Shown in pieces: positions 32,347 to 41,258 of a DNA stretch of 64,000 nucleotides. Source of the DNA: Candidatus Melainabacteria bacterium (GTDB taxonomy: Bacteria > Cyanobacteriota > Vampirovibrionia > Gastranaerophilales > Gastranaerophilaceae); assembly GCA_003258735.1 (NCBI GenBank), contig QHME01000003.1, positions 1-64,000 on the forward strand. The letters run 5' to 3'. The notes beneath the pieces were generated by a model. It was not told the DNA's origin and ran no database searches. It was given only the letters and a program-made list of their open reading frames with translations. Positions within the stretch are counted from its first letter, which is position 1; each line of letters opens with the position of its first letter. The translations under genes and the position numbers were made by a program.

Positions 32347-32778
32347 ATGTGTGCAAAAACGCAGAATTTATCATCAGGCTTAGAAGACTATTTAGAAGCA
32401 ATCTACGTTGCATCATTGAATGATGTCCAACTAAAAGGTGCGGAACTTGCCAGAAAATTGAATATTTCAAGAGCATCTGTATCAGAGGCTTTGGCAAAAC
32501 TTGTTTCAAAACAACTAATCAAATATAACAGTTACGAAACAATTTCACTGACTTCAAAAGGACTTGAAGAAGCCAAAAATGTTTATAACAAACATCGTAT
32601 TTTGAAAGATTTTTTTGAAAAAGTTTTAAATATTCCAGCAAGCGAAGCTGGTGAAAACGCTTGTAAAATCGAACATATCATCTCCCAAAATATCTTAAAT
32701 GAAATGATTAATTTTACAAAATTTTGCACTAACCACCAAGAAATATTAGAAATGTACCAAAAGGAAACAAAAAAGTAA
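32347..32778 (+). CDS. DtxR/MntR-family metal-dependent repressor
   Basis: 143 residues. N-terminal winged helix (LEDYLEAIYVASLNDVQLKGAELARKLNISRASVSEALAKLVSKQLI) and dimer/metal domain (LTSKGLEEAKNVYNKHRILKDFFEKVL...ACKIEHIIS) match the DtxR/MntR group. Metal ligand candidates are the Glu and His residues of NKHRIL and ACKIEHI. It lacks the SH3-like C-terminal domain, as in MntR. AGAGG precedes the ATG. Its stop overlaps the next start (TAATG), indicating translational coupling. Confidence 0.93.
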   Translation: MCAKTQNLSSGLEDYLEAIYVASLNDVQLKGAELARKLNISRASVSEALAKLVSKQLIKYNSYETISLTSKGLEEAKNVYNKHRILKDFFEKVLNIPASEAGENACKIEHIISQNILNEMINFTKFCTNHQEILEMYQKETKK

Positions 32779-33803
32779 TGTCAACAATTTCAGCAATCGG
32801 AAAATATTTAGACCAACCGTTACTAACAGCAAAAATAAATAAAAATGTTCCCCTTGCCTTAACCGTTGGTTCGACTGCAGTTTTAATCAAAGAAATTGAA
32901 AATGCACCAAAAGAAAAAAAGAAAAAAGTCGGACTCCACACCGCAATTATACTTGCCACAACAGCTATTTCTGCGGTAAAAGCTCCTAAAATCGCAGCAT
33001 TTTTAACAAGACGACAAAATTCTAAAACAGTTAAAGAAATCCAATCAGCAAACACTCAAATTATTGACGAGTACCTGCAAACCCACAAAATTAGCGAAAA
33101 TTTTGAAAAACTTTTAAACAAAGCAAAAACGAAGATTTTATCATTAAGAGAAACACACGAACTTTTCAACATAAAAGAACATAGCGAACTTGCAAATAAA
33201 CTAGTCCCTCCTCCTGAAAACATTCAGGCAAAAGACATTTTTAAAGAAATCGGGTGGCTTTCAATCTACGGCGCTGTGCCTGTTGCAGGTGGAATTGCAG
33301 GCGGTGTTGTTGCAGATAAACTTACCGAAAAGAATTGGAAAGAAAAAGTTCCAAATAAAATTAAAGAGGGAATTTATCAATACTTGGCAAATATATTTAT
33401 GTGCAATATCGGCGCAGGTGCTGCACTTGGAATTTTAGAAAAACTGAATATCAAATCAAAAGGCGCAAGATGCGTTGGCATGATAAGCGGAATCCTTTTG
33501 ACAGGCGTAATCGGCGGAAGCGCGATTGCGAACTTTATTGGTAACAAATTTATTAATCCACTTGTATCAAAGGATAAAAATAACAAAAAAGATATCAGAA
33601 CCCCTGAGTTGATTGACTTAGGACTGCATACGGATGATATAGCAACCGTATCATTATTATCAGGTTTGAAATGGATAGAACCGTCACTACCGCTTTTGTA
33701 TTCAGTTTCTGGGTATAGAGCAGGAATTGGCTATAGAAATAGCGACAAACACCATTTTGCTGATAACCAAAAACAAGCTCATTTTTTACACAAAGAGTGT
33801 TAG
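32778..33803 (+). CDS. Membrane protein coupled to the metal repressor
   Basis: 341 residues, not recognised. Hydrophobic segments at about 24-38, 52-68, 158-178, 205-222 and 230-252 (some Gly/Ala-rich, e.g. VPVAGGIAGGVVADKL) alternate with basic helical stretches, and the C-terminus is His-rich (DKHHFADNQKQAHFLHKEC). Start codon overlaps the dtxR-type stop by one base, so it is made together with the repressor. The coupling and His-rich tail suggest a role in metal handling, but no transporter family is evident; this is inference. Confidence 0.8.
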   Translation: MSTISAIGKYLDQPLLTAKINKNVPLALTVGSTAVLIKEIENAPKEKKKKVGLHTAIILATTAISAVKAPKIAAFLTRRQNSKTVKEIQSANTQIIDEYLQTHKISENFEKLLNKAKTKILSLRETHELFNIKEHSELANKLVPPPENIQAKDIFKEIGWLSIYGAVPVAGGIAGGVVADKLTEKNWKEKVPNKIKEGIYQYLANIFMCNIGAGAALGILEKLNIKSKGARCVGMISGILLTGVIGGSAIANFIGNKFINPLVSKDKNNKKDIRTPELIDLGLHTDDIATVSLLSGLKWIEPSLPLLYSVSGYRAGIGYRNSDKHHFADNQKQAHFLHKEC

Positions 33804-33817
33804 GCTAATCTAACACT
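33796..33817. promoter_or_regulatory. Palindrome over the stop codon, DtxR-box-like
   Basis: AGTGTTAG-GCTAAT-CTAACACT; its core TTAGGCTAATCTAA closely resembles the DtxR/IdeR box TTAGGCTAACCTAA and shares GTGTTAGG with the operator at 32303. It has no T-run, so it is not a standard terminator. Confidence 0.5.
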
Positions 33818-33849
33818 TCACCTTATTTTACAGCCCCACAACTGTACAC

Positions 33850-33878
33850 TAAAAAGAGGCGGACACCCACCTCTTTTT
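33850..33878 (+). terminator. Terminator of the dtxR-type operon
   Basis: AAAAAGAGG...CCTCTTTTT stem with T-run, about 50 bases after the stop. Confidence 0.75.
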
Positions 33879-33904
33879 CATTATGAATTACGATTTACTG
33901 CTAT

Positions 33905-33955
33905 AAAAAACTTAAAGGGCGGTTTTCTTCAATTGAGCCTATCCTTTAAGTTTTC
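33905..33955. other. Inverted repeat of unknown role
   Basis: AAACTTAAAGG and CCTTTAAGTTT enclose a 24-base segment. It could be a second terminator or a small structured RNA; no gene is linked to it. Confidence 0.4.
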
Positions 33956-33995
33956 TACTTGTAGTATTGATTATTATTTTAAGATTGTCAATATG

Positions 33996-34023
33996 TTTCA
34001 AAAATAAAAACCTGTGCTATAAT
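33996..34023 (+). promoter_or_regulatory. tRNA-Gly promoter
   Basis: TTTCAA (33996-34001), 16-bp spacer, TATAAT (34018-34023) with TGC extension; the tRNA begins 22 bases later. Confidence 0.7.
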
Positions 34024-34044
34024 AGAAATATATAAATTTCCCCT

Positions 34045-34119
34045 GCGGGCATAGTTCAGTGGTAGAATGTCTCCTTCCCAAGGAGAAGATCGCGAGTTCG
34101 AGTCTCGTTGCCCGCTCCA
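34045..34119 (+). tRNA. trnG: tRNA-Gly (CCC anticodon)
   Basis: Acceptor GCGGGCA/TGCCCGC, anticodon stem TCTCC/GGAGA around loop TTCCCAA (anticodon CCC, reading GGG), T arm GCGAG-TTCGAGT-CTCGT. Unlike tRNA-Trp at 13654, the 3' CCA is encoded (34117-34119). It marks the left edge of the accessory glycan region. Confidence 0.96.
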
Positions 34120-34120
34120 T

Positions 34121-34148
34121 TAAAAAGAGCCGTTAAGGCTCTTTATTT
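34121..34148 (+). terminator. Terminator after tRNA-Gly
   Basis: AAAAAGAGCC-GTTAA-GGCTCTTTATTT directly after the tRNA. Confidence 0.85.
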
Positions 34149-34304
34149 GTATATTTTGGGGATATTGAGTATTTTTATAGTTCTTGGGTTATATCAGTAA
34201 TTTTTCTAAATTGTGCCATGAAATTAATAAATGGATTAAAAATCCATTTTTACTATTAAATGAACATTTTTTAATTCAAATCGTTTTAATATTAGGAGAA
34301 AATT

Positions 34305-34718
34305 ATGAAAAAACTTATTGCAATTATATTTGTATCTTTGTTATTGACTGGCAGTGCATTTGCTGGTAACACCTACAACCAATATGGCAGTAGAACAGGT
34401 TCGTATAGAACAAATGGCTCTACAACCACAACTTATGATAGATACGGTTCTCGCACAGGCTCCTACAAAACCAACGGTAACACAACGACAAAATACGACC
34501 AGTACGGTTCAAGACAAGGCACAATCAAAAAGACAGCATCTGGTTACACCACATACGATAAATATGGGTCTAGAACAGGTAGTTATAAGACAAACTCTAA
34601 CGGCACAACCACATCTTATGACAAATACGGAAGAAAAACAGGCTCATTCAAAACAGATTCCACTGGCAGAACAACCCAATACGACAGCTACGGAAGAAAA
34701 ATTGGAAGTTTTAAGTAA
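34305..34718 (+). CDS. Secreted tandem-repeat protein (YGSRTGSYKT repeats)
   Basis: 137 residues: a clear signal peptide (MKKLIAIIFVSLLLTGSAFA) and then six imperfect repeats of about 20 residues, consensus YDxYGSRTGSYKTNGxTTT. The mature protein is basic, rich in Tyr, Thr, Gly, Ser and Lys, has no Cys and is repeat throughout, which suggests a beta-rich extracellular or periplasmic structure. The function is unknown. TAGGAG precedes the ATG. A hairpin with T-run (34229-34253) upstream may insulate it. Its DNA repeats also make an alternative frame look open (34354-34773), which is not a gene. Confidence 0.9.
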   Translation: MKKLIAIIFVSLLLTGSAFAGNTYNQYGSRTGSYRTNGSTTTTYDRYGSRTGSYKTNGNTTTKYDQYGSRQGTIKKTASGYTTYDKYGSRTGSYKTNSNGTTTSYDKYGRKTGSFKTDSTGRTTQYDSYGRKIGSFK

Positions 34719-34784
34719 TAATGCTAAAAAAGCTCTCTACTTATCCAATCACATTGCTTTGCATTTCACTTAAAGCCCACAAAT

Positions 34785-35114
34785 TTACAATTCTTGGATA
34801 TTTTGGACAGATTTATAGATATACTGCAATTTATTAGTATCTAGAATAATTAATTGATTATTTATCAAATGTATCAATTCATCTTTTGACAACAAAGTAT
34901 GCTCAAAATCAAACAAATCTTTAATTTCTACCCCTAATATCTCTGCAATTTTTTCGATATTTTCATCATTAGGACGTTGCTTTCCGCTTTCTATCCTTGT
35001 TAAATTTGAACGCTCCATATTTAACATATCCGCAAGTTCACCTTGCTTAATATGTCTTGCAATCCTTATTTCGCGGATTCTTGTACCTAATTTCTTATTA
35101 AAATTTGTCTCCAT
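34785..35114 (-). CDS. XRE-family transcriptional regulator
   Basis: 109 residues: Cro/CI HTH (about 9-66: LGTRIREIRIARHIKQGELADMLNMERSNLTRIESGKQRPNDENIEKIAEILGVEIKDLF) plus a short C-terminal helical tail of unknown role. It is divergent from the surface-glycan genes beginning at 35286 with a 171-base shared control region, so it may regulate them. No strong ribosome binding site. Confidence 0.9.
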   Translation of the reverse strand: METNFNKKLGTRIREIRIARHIKQGELADMLNMERSNLTRIESGKQRPNDENIEKIAEILGVEIKDLFDFEHTLLSKDELIHLINNQLIILDTNKLQYIYKSVQNIQEL

Positions 35115-35224
35115 AGATTTACCAAATACAGAATAACTTTTTTATAACGGATTGCACACACTACTATTAAGCACATTTTATTGACTTTTGTTCTATATCA
35201 TGACATGAATAATAAAAAATCTGC

Positions 35225-35230
35225 TATTAT
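35225..35230 (+). promoter_or_regulatory. Extended -10 before the first glycosyltransferase
   Basis: TGC-TATTAT (35222-35230); no clear -35. The ATG at 35286 has AAAGGAG upstream. Confidence 0.45.
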
Positions 35231-35285
35231 ATAACAATTTTAGCAAATTATGTGCGATTTAAAATAACCCAAAGGAGCATGTTAT

Positions 35286-36254
35286 ATGAAATTATTAGAA
35301 CAAATTATTTCTGTCACAAACAAAGATAAACACAAAATTATAACCATTTTGGGAGTCAAAATGAAGTTTACAAAAGAAAATTTTAGTTATCGATATCGAA
35401 AATTTCAAAAGATAAAAAAGAAAAATGGAGCAGGAACTGCGACAAGATACTATCTTTCCAAATATTTATATGTGCCAGAACTTACAAAACAAGAGTTGCA
35501 AAATATCCCACAAGAAGAAATCAACAAACCTACCGATAATATTTGGACAATGTGGCTACAAGAAGATGTTCCAGAACTCATACAAATGTGTCTCAGCACA
35601 ATAAAAAAGCAATACCCAAATGCAATTGTTATCACTGAAAGTAATATGTTCAATTATATCAACATTCCTGATTATATTTATAAAAAATATAAAAATGGAA
35701 CAATAAAACCTTGCCATTTTTCAGATTATTTAAGGATTTGCTTACTGGATAAATATGGCGGAACTTGGATAGATTCAACCTGCTATATGCTAACCAAAGT
35801 ACCCCAATATATGACAAAAGAAAACTTTTTTATAATGCAGGATATTTATAGAAAAACAATCTCTAATTTCTTTATACATTCCGCAAAGAATAATTACCTG
35901 ACAAAATCTATGCGAATTTTCCTTGAAGAATATTGGAAAAAAGAAGATATTACCATTGATTATTTTTTCTTTCACGCATTTTTCTTGCTTTTGGTGTCCA
36001 ATGACAATACGGCAAAAGCCGTTTGGGAAAATATTCCAAACGGTTTGAATCATATTACTTGGCAAATTCAAATGCAGCAAGGGAAAAAGGTAAATATGGA
36101 TATGTTGAAATATCTATTAAAAACGAGTTTTATGTATAAGCTTAATCGCAAAAATAAAACTTGTATAAACAATCCTGACAGTTGGTATTGGTTTTTAATT
36201 AATAAATATAGACATGGCGAATTACTAACACCAGATTCAGTTAATAAATATTAA
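35286..36254 (+). CDS. Capsular polysaccharide glycosyltransferase (GT32-like, Caps_synth)
   Basis: 322 residues. WTMWLQEDVPELIQMCLSTIKKQYP, a conserved N/I/P-rich stretch, then HFSDYLRICLLDKYGGTWIDSTCYML: the DYxR...LLxxYGGxWxDxT block is the sugar-nucleotide and metal-binding core of GT32/Caps_synth enzymes (the DxD is WIDST here). It likely adds one sugar in the cytoplasm. It starts the plus-strand glycan run and is separated from the ABC exporter by about 200 bases. Confidence 0.88.
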   Translation: MKLLEQIISVTNKDKHKIITILGVKMKFTKENFSYRYRKFQKIKKKNGAGTATRYYLSKYLYVPELTKQELQNIPQEEINKPTDNIWTMWLQEDVPELIQMCLSTIKKQYPNAIVITESNMFNYINIPDYIYKKYKNGTIKPCHFSDYLRICLLDKYGGTWIDSTCYMLTKVPQYMTKENFFIMQDIYRKTISNFFIHSAKNNYLTKSMRIFLEEYWKKEDITIDYFFFHAFFLLLVSNDNTAKAVWENIPNGLNHITWQIQMQQGKKVNMDMLKYLLKTSFMYKLNRKNKTCINNPDSWYWFLINKYRHGELLTPDSVNKY

Positions 36255-36450
36255 TCATCAAGTTCTAAATTTATTTATTTTTAGCAATTTTTGAGATAAA
36301 ATTTTTGTAGCGCAAGCAAAGAATTTTGCGCAATGGAATTAAGAATATATATAAGATAAGAGCTGTAAATACCAAAACTTTGAACAAAAGTTTTAGTATG
36401 AATTTTGTACCCAAAATTTGGTACAACAAATGCAGTTTGTAAGGATTTTT

Positions 36451-38235
36451 ATGGGAATTAAGGAAAATTTAGAAAATATTTTAAACAATCAAAGATTTTA
36501 TGTAAACTACAAGCGCATGTGGCCGTATGTCAAACCGATTTGGTTTAGGGCACTGTGTTCAATGCTGATATGTATTCCAATCGGCTCATTAGATGCAGTT
36601 ATAGCCCTTGCACTAAAACCATATATGGATGTTGTAATGGTTGACAAAAGTATCCAATCACCTTGGTACATTCCGATTGGTATTGTTGCATTCACATCAA
36701 TACAAGGTGGACTAAAATACCTATCAGCATACCTTTCAACTTGGGTTGGCGGAAAAATCACCAACGGCTTGAAATATCAATTATTCAGAAAACTCTTAAC
36801 CTTTGAAACTTCATTTTATGACAAGAAAAAATCAGGTGATATTGTTTTTCAATTCAATAACCAAGCAGACACCGCATGTGCAGGATTATTAAACAACCTA
36901 AGCGTATTTGCACAAAGAATTTTTTCATCAATTTCTTTGGTATGCGTTTTGTTCTACAATTCTTGGCAATTAGCATTGATTGCATGCGTTGTTTTGGCTT
37001 GTGCGTTTGCCCCTGTTGCAAAAATTCAAAAACGTATCAAGGGTGTTATGAATAAAGCAATTGTTGCAGATTCAGCTATTATCACTGAATTTAACGAAGT
37101 TTATGCAGGAAACAAAACTATCACATCATACAATCTGGCTCAAAACGAAACAAACAAATTTGAAAGTATTTTAAACAACATATTCAACCTAAAAATAAAA
37201 ATGGTACAAAAAACTCAATGGTTATCACCAATGATGCATGTAATCGTATCTGTCGGTATTGCAGGTGCAATTGGTGTTGGTTCTCACCTGATTTTGTCTA
37301 ACACTATTACAAGCGGTAACTTTGTATCATTTATTACTGCATTGATTTTACTATATACCCCTGTCAAAAACATCGGAAACAACCTAAATGCTGTTCAATT
37401 CTCATTCTTTGCCATTGAAAAAATCTTTGGTGTTCTTGATTCAACTCCAAAAATCAAAGATAAAGAAAATGCCAAAGTTTTGACTCATCCTGAACATATC
37501 AGATTTAAAGATGTAAATTTTGAATACGTAAAAAATACTCCAATATTAAAAAATATCAACCTTGATATCCACAAAGGTCAAACTATCGCATTTGTAGGAA
37601 ACTCAGGTGGTGGAAAATCTACAATTGTGAGTCTAATCCCAAGATTTTATGATGTTAAATCCGGTTCAATTCAAATCAATGAAACAGATATCAGAGATTA
37701 TACATTGTATTCGTTGAGACAAAATATCGCAGTTGTATTCCAAGATAATTTCTTATTCTCAGGAACAATCAGAGAAAATATTATGTTGGGTAATGAAAAT
37801 GCAACAAAAGAACAGTTACAAAAAGCTATCGAAATGGCATATTTGGAAGATTTTATTGCAACATTGAAAGATGGCTTAGAGACTCAAATCGGGGAACGAG
37901 GCATAAGACTTTCTGGCGGTCAAAAACAGCGTGTTGCAATAGCAAGAGCCTTTTTGAAAGATGCTCCAATTATTATCCTTGATGAGGCAACAAGTGCACT
38001 AGACAACAAAGCAGAGGCAATTGTACAAAAAGCTATCGATAATTTGATGCAAGACAAAACCGTATTTGTAATCGCCCACAGGCTTTCAACTATCAGAAAC
38101 GCAAATAAAATCGTCGTAATTAATCAAGGTGAAATCGTTGAGGAAGGTACTCACGACGAACTTTTACAAATCGAAAACGGTGCATACAAAATGCTATACG
38201 ATATGCAATTCAAAAAACAGGAGGCAAAAGCGTAA
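36451..38235 (+). CDS. ABC exporter (MsbA-like, fused membrane and ATPase domains)
   Basis: 594 residues from ATG 36451 (AAGGA upstream; the earlier reading at 36418 has none). Six membrane spans (about 25-300), then an ATPase domain: Walker A GNSGGGKST, Q-loop VFQDN, signature LSGGQKQRVAIARA, Walker B IIILDEATSALD, H-loop VIAHRLS. The MsbA type flips lipid-linked glycans or lipid A across the inner membrane. Position between glycosyltransferase genes suggests export of the glycan made here. Confidence 0.95.
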   Translation: MGIKENLENILNNQRFYVNYKRMWPYVKPIWFRALCSMLICIPIGSLDAVIALALKPYMDVVMVDKSIQSPWYIPIGIVAFTSIQGGLKYLSAYLSTWVGGKITNGLKYQLFRKLLTFETSFYDKKKSGDIVFQFNNQADTACAGLLNNLSVFAQRIFSSISLVCVLFYNSWQLALIACVVLACAFAPVAKIQKRIKGVMNKAIVADSAIITEFNEVYAGNKTITSYNLAQNETNKFESILNNIFNLKIKMVQKTQWLSPMMHVIVSVGIAGAIGVGSHLILSNTITSGNFVSFITALILLYTPVKNIGNNLNAVQFSFFAIEKIFGVLDSTPKIKDKENAKVLTHPEHIRFKDVNFEYVKNTPILKNINLDIHKGQTIAFVGNSGGGKSTIVSLIPRFYDVKSGSIQINETDIRDYTLYSLRQNIAVVFQDNFLFSGTIRENIMLGNENATKEQLQKAIEMAYLEDFIATLKDGLETQIGERGIRLSGGQKQRVAIARAFLKDAPIIILDEATSALDNKAEAIVQKAIDNLMQDKTVFVIAHRLSTIRNANKIVVINQGEIVEEGTHDELLQIENGAYKMLYDMQFKKQEAKA

Positions 38236-38239
38236 GCGC

Positions 38240-39031
38240 ATGTTTTCTATTGTTATTCCAACATTACAAAAAGACACCATGATACTTAAGATGTTGCTTG
38301 ATGAACTAAATCAAGACCAAACTGTTGGCGAAATTATTTTAATCGATAATTCACTACAAGGTTTTGAATATAATTCTGACAAATTGAGGATAATTATTCC
38401 CAATGAAAATTTGTTTGTAAATCCGTCTTGGAATCTTGGAGTTGAAAAGGCAAAATTTGATTATGTTGGAATACTTAATGATGATATTTTGTTACCAAAA
38501 AATTTAGTATCGGATGTTTTTTCATTTTTGCAAGGAGAAAATATCGGACTTGTCGGAATTGATAAAAAATCAATTTTTGGATACAAACCTGAAGAAATAA
38601 AAGACTATCCGCAAAACTCTGAAATAAAATATTTACCAATAAAAAATGATTTATATATCGGATATTGGGGTGTTGCAATTTTTGGGGAAAAATCGCATTT
38701 TTCTAAAATTCCACAAGAGATGAAAATTTGGTGTGGGGATAATTTTTTACTAAAAACCAACCAAGATAAATGCAGAAAAAACTTCAAATTAAGATGTGAC
38801 AAAATCATTCATTTAGGGTCATTGAGTTGCGGAACATCTACACTAGATGGAATTAAGAAAAGTGATATTGAATTTTATTCAACAATTGACCCACAGTTTA
38901 AAAATCACGATTGCGGAGTAAAAAAACAAACATTTTTAAACAAAATTTTTACATTGACCAATTCGTCAGACAGACGACGTAAGCTTTTAACAATTTTTGG
39001 ACACACTTTTACAATTAAAAAAATGGATTAA
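38240..39031 (+). CDS. Family 2-type glycosyltransferase
   Basis: 263 residues from ATG 38240, 4 bases after the ABC gene stop; the only good ribosome binding site (AGGAGG) is 15 bases away inside that gene, so coupling is likely. GT-A fold: FSIVIPTLQKD, EIILIDNS, NPSWNLGVEKAKFDYVGILNDDIL with the NDD metal motif. Short and lacking a membrane helix. Acceptor and donor unknown. Confidence 0.88.
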   Translation: MFSIVIPTLQKDTMILKMLLDELNQDQTVGEIILIDNSLQGFEYNSDKLRIIIPNENLFVNPSWNLGVEKAKFDYVGILNDDILLPKNLVSDVFSFLQGENIGLVGIDKKSIFGYKPEEIKDYPQNSEIKYLPIKNDLYIGYWGVAIFGEKSHFSKIPQEMKIWCGDNFLLKTNQDKCRKNFKLRCDKIIHLGSLSCGTSTLDGIKKSDIEFYSTIDPQFKNHDCGVKKQTFLNKIFTLTNSSDRRRKLLTIFGHTFTIKKMD

Positions 39032-39035
39032 TATT

Positions 39036-39434
39036 ATGAATTATAAATTACTCGATATGAAAATTCATGGCGATAACAGAGGAAAACTCGTAGCACTAGA
39101 GGGAAATATCGACATCCCTTTTGATATCAAGAGAGTTTATTACATCTTTGATACCATTCCTGATTTAGAGCGCGGAAAACACGCGCATAAAAATTTGGAG
39201 CAACTAATCATTGCAATTGATGGAGCATGCCAATTTGTATTGGATGATGGCAAAACGCAAGAAAAAGTTTGGTTAAACAGCCCTGAAAAAGCTCTGTATA
39301 TAGGTCCTGGGATGTGGAGAGAAATGAGACATTTTTCTTACGGATGCAAATTGATGGTACTTGCAAGCACCCATTATGACGAAAAAGAATATATCAGAGA
39401 TTACAATGAATTTTTAAAAGAGGTTAATAAATAA
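39036..39434 (+). CDS. dTDP-4-oxo-6-deoxyglucose 3,4-ketoisomerase (FdtA/QdtA type)
   Basis: 132-residue WxcM-like cupin from ATG 39036. HGDNRGKLVALEG, FDIKRVYYIFDT and RGKHAHKNLEQ (the His pair is catalytic in FdtA) are all present. It converts the 4-keto to a 3-keto dTDP-sugar, the branch step to 3-amino-3,6-dideoxyhexoses. Followed by the acetyltransferase and, two genes later, the aminotransferase of the same route. Whether the product is the galacto (Fuc3NAc) or gluco (Qui3NAc) sugar cannot be told by eye. Confidence 0.9.
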   Translation: MNYKLLDMKIHGDNRGKLVALEGNIDIPFDIKRVYYIFDTIPDLERGKHAHKNLEQLIIAIDGACQFVLDDGKTQEKVWLNSPEKALYIGPGMWREMRHFSYGCKLMVLASTHYDEKEYIRDYNEFLKEVNK

Positions 39435-39865
39435 TGATACATAATTTATCAGATGTTCAAAGTTCAAATATTGGAGAAGGGACAAATATATGGCAGTTTT
39501 GCGTAGTCTTGCCAAACGCAAAAATTGGAAAAAATTGTAATATTTGCTCAAATTGTTTTATTGAAAATGATGTAAAAATTGGAGATAACGTGACGATAAA
39601 AAATGGAGTCTATTTATATGATGGAATAACGATTGAAGATAACGTATTTATCGGACCAAATGCAACTTTTTGCAATGACAAATACCCAAAATCAAAAAAC
39701 AAAAATTTTAATTTGGAGCGAATTGTTATTAAAAAAGGTGCAAGTATTGGAGCTAATGCAACAATTTTACCAAATGTTGAAATTGGCGAAAATTCAACAG
39801 TTGGAGCAGGATGTATAGTTACTAAAAGCGTTAAACCTAACTCAATTGTAAAAAATAAAGTCTAA
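39434..39865 (+). CDS. Left-handed beta-helix sugar N-acetyltransferase (FdtC/QdtC type)
   Basis: 143 residues of hexapeptide repeats (IGEGTNIWQF, AKIGKNCNI, VKIGDNVTI, ASIGANATI, VEIGENSTV), with FIGPNATFCNDKYPKSK as the loop typical of dTDP-3-amino-sugar N-acetyltransferases using acetyl-CoA. The C-terminus stops at SIVKNKV, lacking the usual GNPAK tail, a slight truncation. Overlaps the upstream stop by one base. Completes the acetamido-sugar route with the 39036 and 41255 products. Confidence 0.9.
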   Translation: MIHNLSDVQSSNIGEGTNIWQFCVVLPNAKIGKNCNICSNCFIENDVKIGDNVTIKNGVYLYDGITIEDNVFIGPNATFCNDKYPKSKNKNFNLERIVIKKGASIGANATILPNVEIGENSTVGAGCIVTKSVKPNSIVKNKV

Positions 39866-39881
39866 AAGTGAGGGATAAACA

Positions 39882-41258
39882 TTGAATCAAATTATTCTAT
39901 ACAAATTTATCTGCAACCTATTTAGAAATAAAGAAAATTTTTCACTCTTAGATTACAAAATATATAATCATTGTGCCAAAAGATTAATAAAAAAAGGTTA
40001 TGATATCTCAACAAAAAAATGTGAGGAGTTTGAGGCAAGTGAAATTAGGAAATTATATTCAAAATATAAAAAAGTTGTACAAAATTTGAACGAAAAAATC
40101 AAAAATAATCAAAAAATTAAAGTTTCATTTTTAGTTATTTTTGACTCGGTTTTTCCAGCGGAACCTTTATATCAAAAAATGCTTGAAGATGAGTTTTTTG
40201 AGCCGCAAATTATCGTCATTCCTGACACTTCGCGCGGAGAAGATAATATGTATATTCAAATGGAAAAAACATATAAAACTCTCAGTGCAAAATATAAAAA
40301 TATTCAAAAATCTTGGGATGAAAAGCACCAAAAATTCATTGATTTTTCTAAAGAAATGGATATAGTTTGCAGTGCAAATCCTTATGATGGAATGACTCAC
40401 AAATTATATAGAATTGGAAAACTTTCTAAAAAAGATATTTTACCAATATATTTCAACTACGGATATCCTGCTGTTTTGTGGGCAAGGAGAGTCGCAGCCT
40501 TAGATAGCTTGTCAAAAATGTGGAAAGTTTTTTCTGAATCCCCTGCAACAATGGAAGAATACAGCAATTCAATGAAAACACATGGCGAAAATCTTGTACT
40601 TGCAGGCTATATGAAAATGGATAACCTTGCCAAACAACCTATCCGCAAGCGTGAGCGAAAAACAATCATCATTGCACCGCATCATACAATAGAGGCGAAA
40701 TTCAGAAATTCAATCGGATTAAGTAACTTTTTAGAATACGCTGAACTGTTCCAAGAGTTACCGAAAAAATATCCGCAAATTGATTTTATCTTCCGCCCAC
40801 ATCCGCTGTTGCGTGTAACATTAGTACAAAACCACATCTGGGGACAAGAAAAAACAAATAAATACTTTAAAGATTTAGAAAAAAATCCTAATCTTACATA
40901 TCAAGCAGGTGGAGATTATTTTGAAACTTTTGCAAATTCTGACGGAATTATCCACGACTGTTCATCGTTTTTGGCAGAATATATGTTCACAGGTAAACCT
41001 GTTTGTTACATGTTAAAAACCAAAGATTCAATTGACAAATTTTTTATGAATAACGGAAAACAAATTCTTGAAAACTGCTACAAAGCCTTTTCAAAAGAAG
41101 AAATCTACGATTATATCGATAATGTAATTATCAAAGGAAATGACCCAATGGCAGCTAAAAGAGAGGAATTTGCAAAGAAAGAATTGATGGTCAACTACCC
41201 AAATGTTTCAACATTTGTACTCGATTATATTAAAAAAGAATTAGGAGTAAATTCATGA
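39882..41258 (+). CDS. CDP-glycerol glycerophosphotransferase-like enzyme
   Basis: 458 residues with a GT-B-like fold. The C-terminal half holds IIIAPHHTIEA, IDFIFRPHPLLR and DGIIHDCSSFLAEYMFTGKPVCYM, the pattern of the TagF/TagB family that transfers polyol phosphates in teichoic acid and some capsules. Start is TTG 39882 with GAGGG well placed. It implies a phosphodiester-linked polyol or sugar in the glycan. Overlaps the aminotransferase gene by four bases. Confidence 0.87.
   Translation: MNQIILYKFICNLFRNKENFSLLDYKIYNHCAKRLIKKGYDISTKKCEEFEASEIRKLYSKYKKVVQNLNEKIKNNQKIKVSFLVIFDSVFPAEPLYQKMLEDEFFEPQIIVIPDTSRGEDNMYIQMEKTYKTLSAKYKNIQKSWDEKHQKFIDFSKEMDIVCSANPYDGMTHKLYRIGKLSKKDILPIYFNYGYPAVLWARRVAALDSLSKMWKVFSESPATMEEYSNSMKTHGENLVLAGYMKMDNLAKQPIRKRERKTIIIAPHHTIEAKFRNSIGLSNFLEYAELFQELPKKYPQIDFIFRPHPLLRVTLVQNHIWGQEKTNKYFKDLEKNPNLTYQAGGDYFETFANSDGIIHDCSSFLAEYMFTGKPVCYMLKTKDSIDKFFMNNGKQILENCYKAFSKEEIYDYIDNVIIKGNDPMAAKREEFAKKELMVNYPNVSTFVLDYIKKELGVNS

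Noticed and set aside
34354..34773. 139-codon ORF in a second frame of the secreted repeat protein
   Set aside because: It is a by-product of the 60-base tandem DNA repeat; the other frame has the signal peptide and the ribosome binding site.
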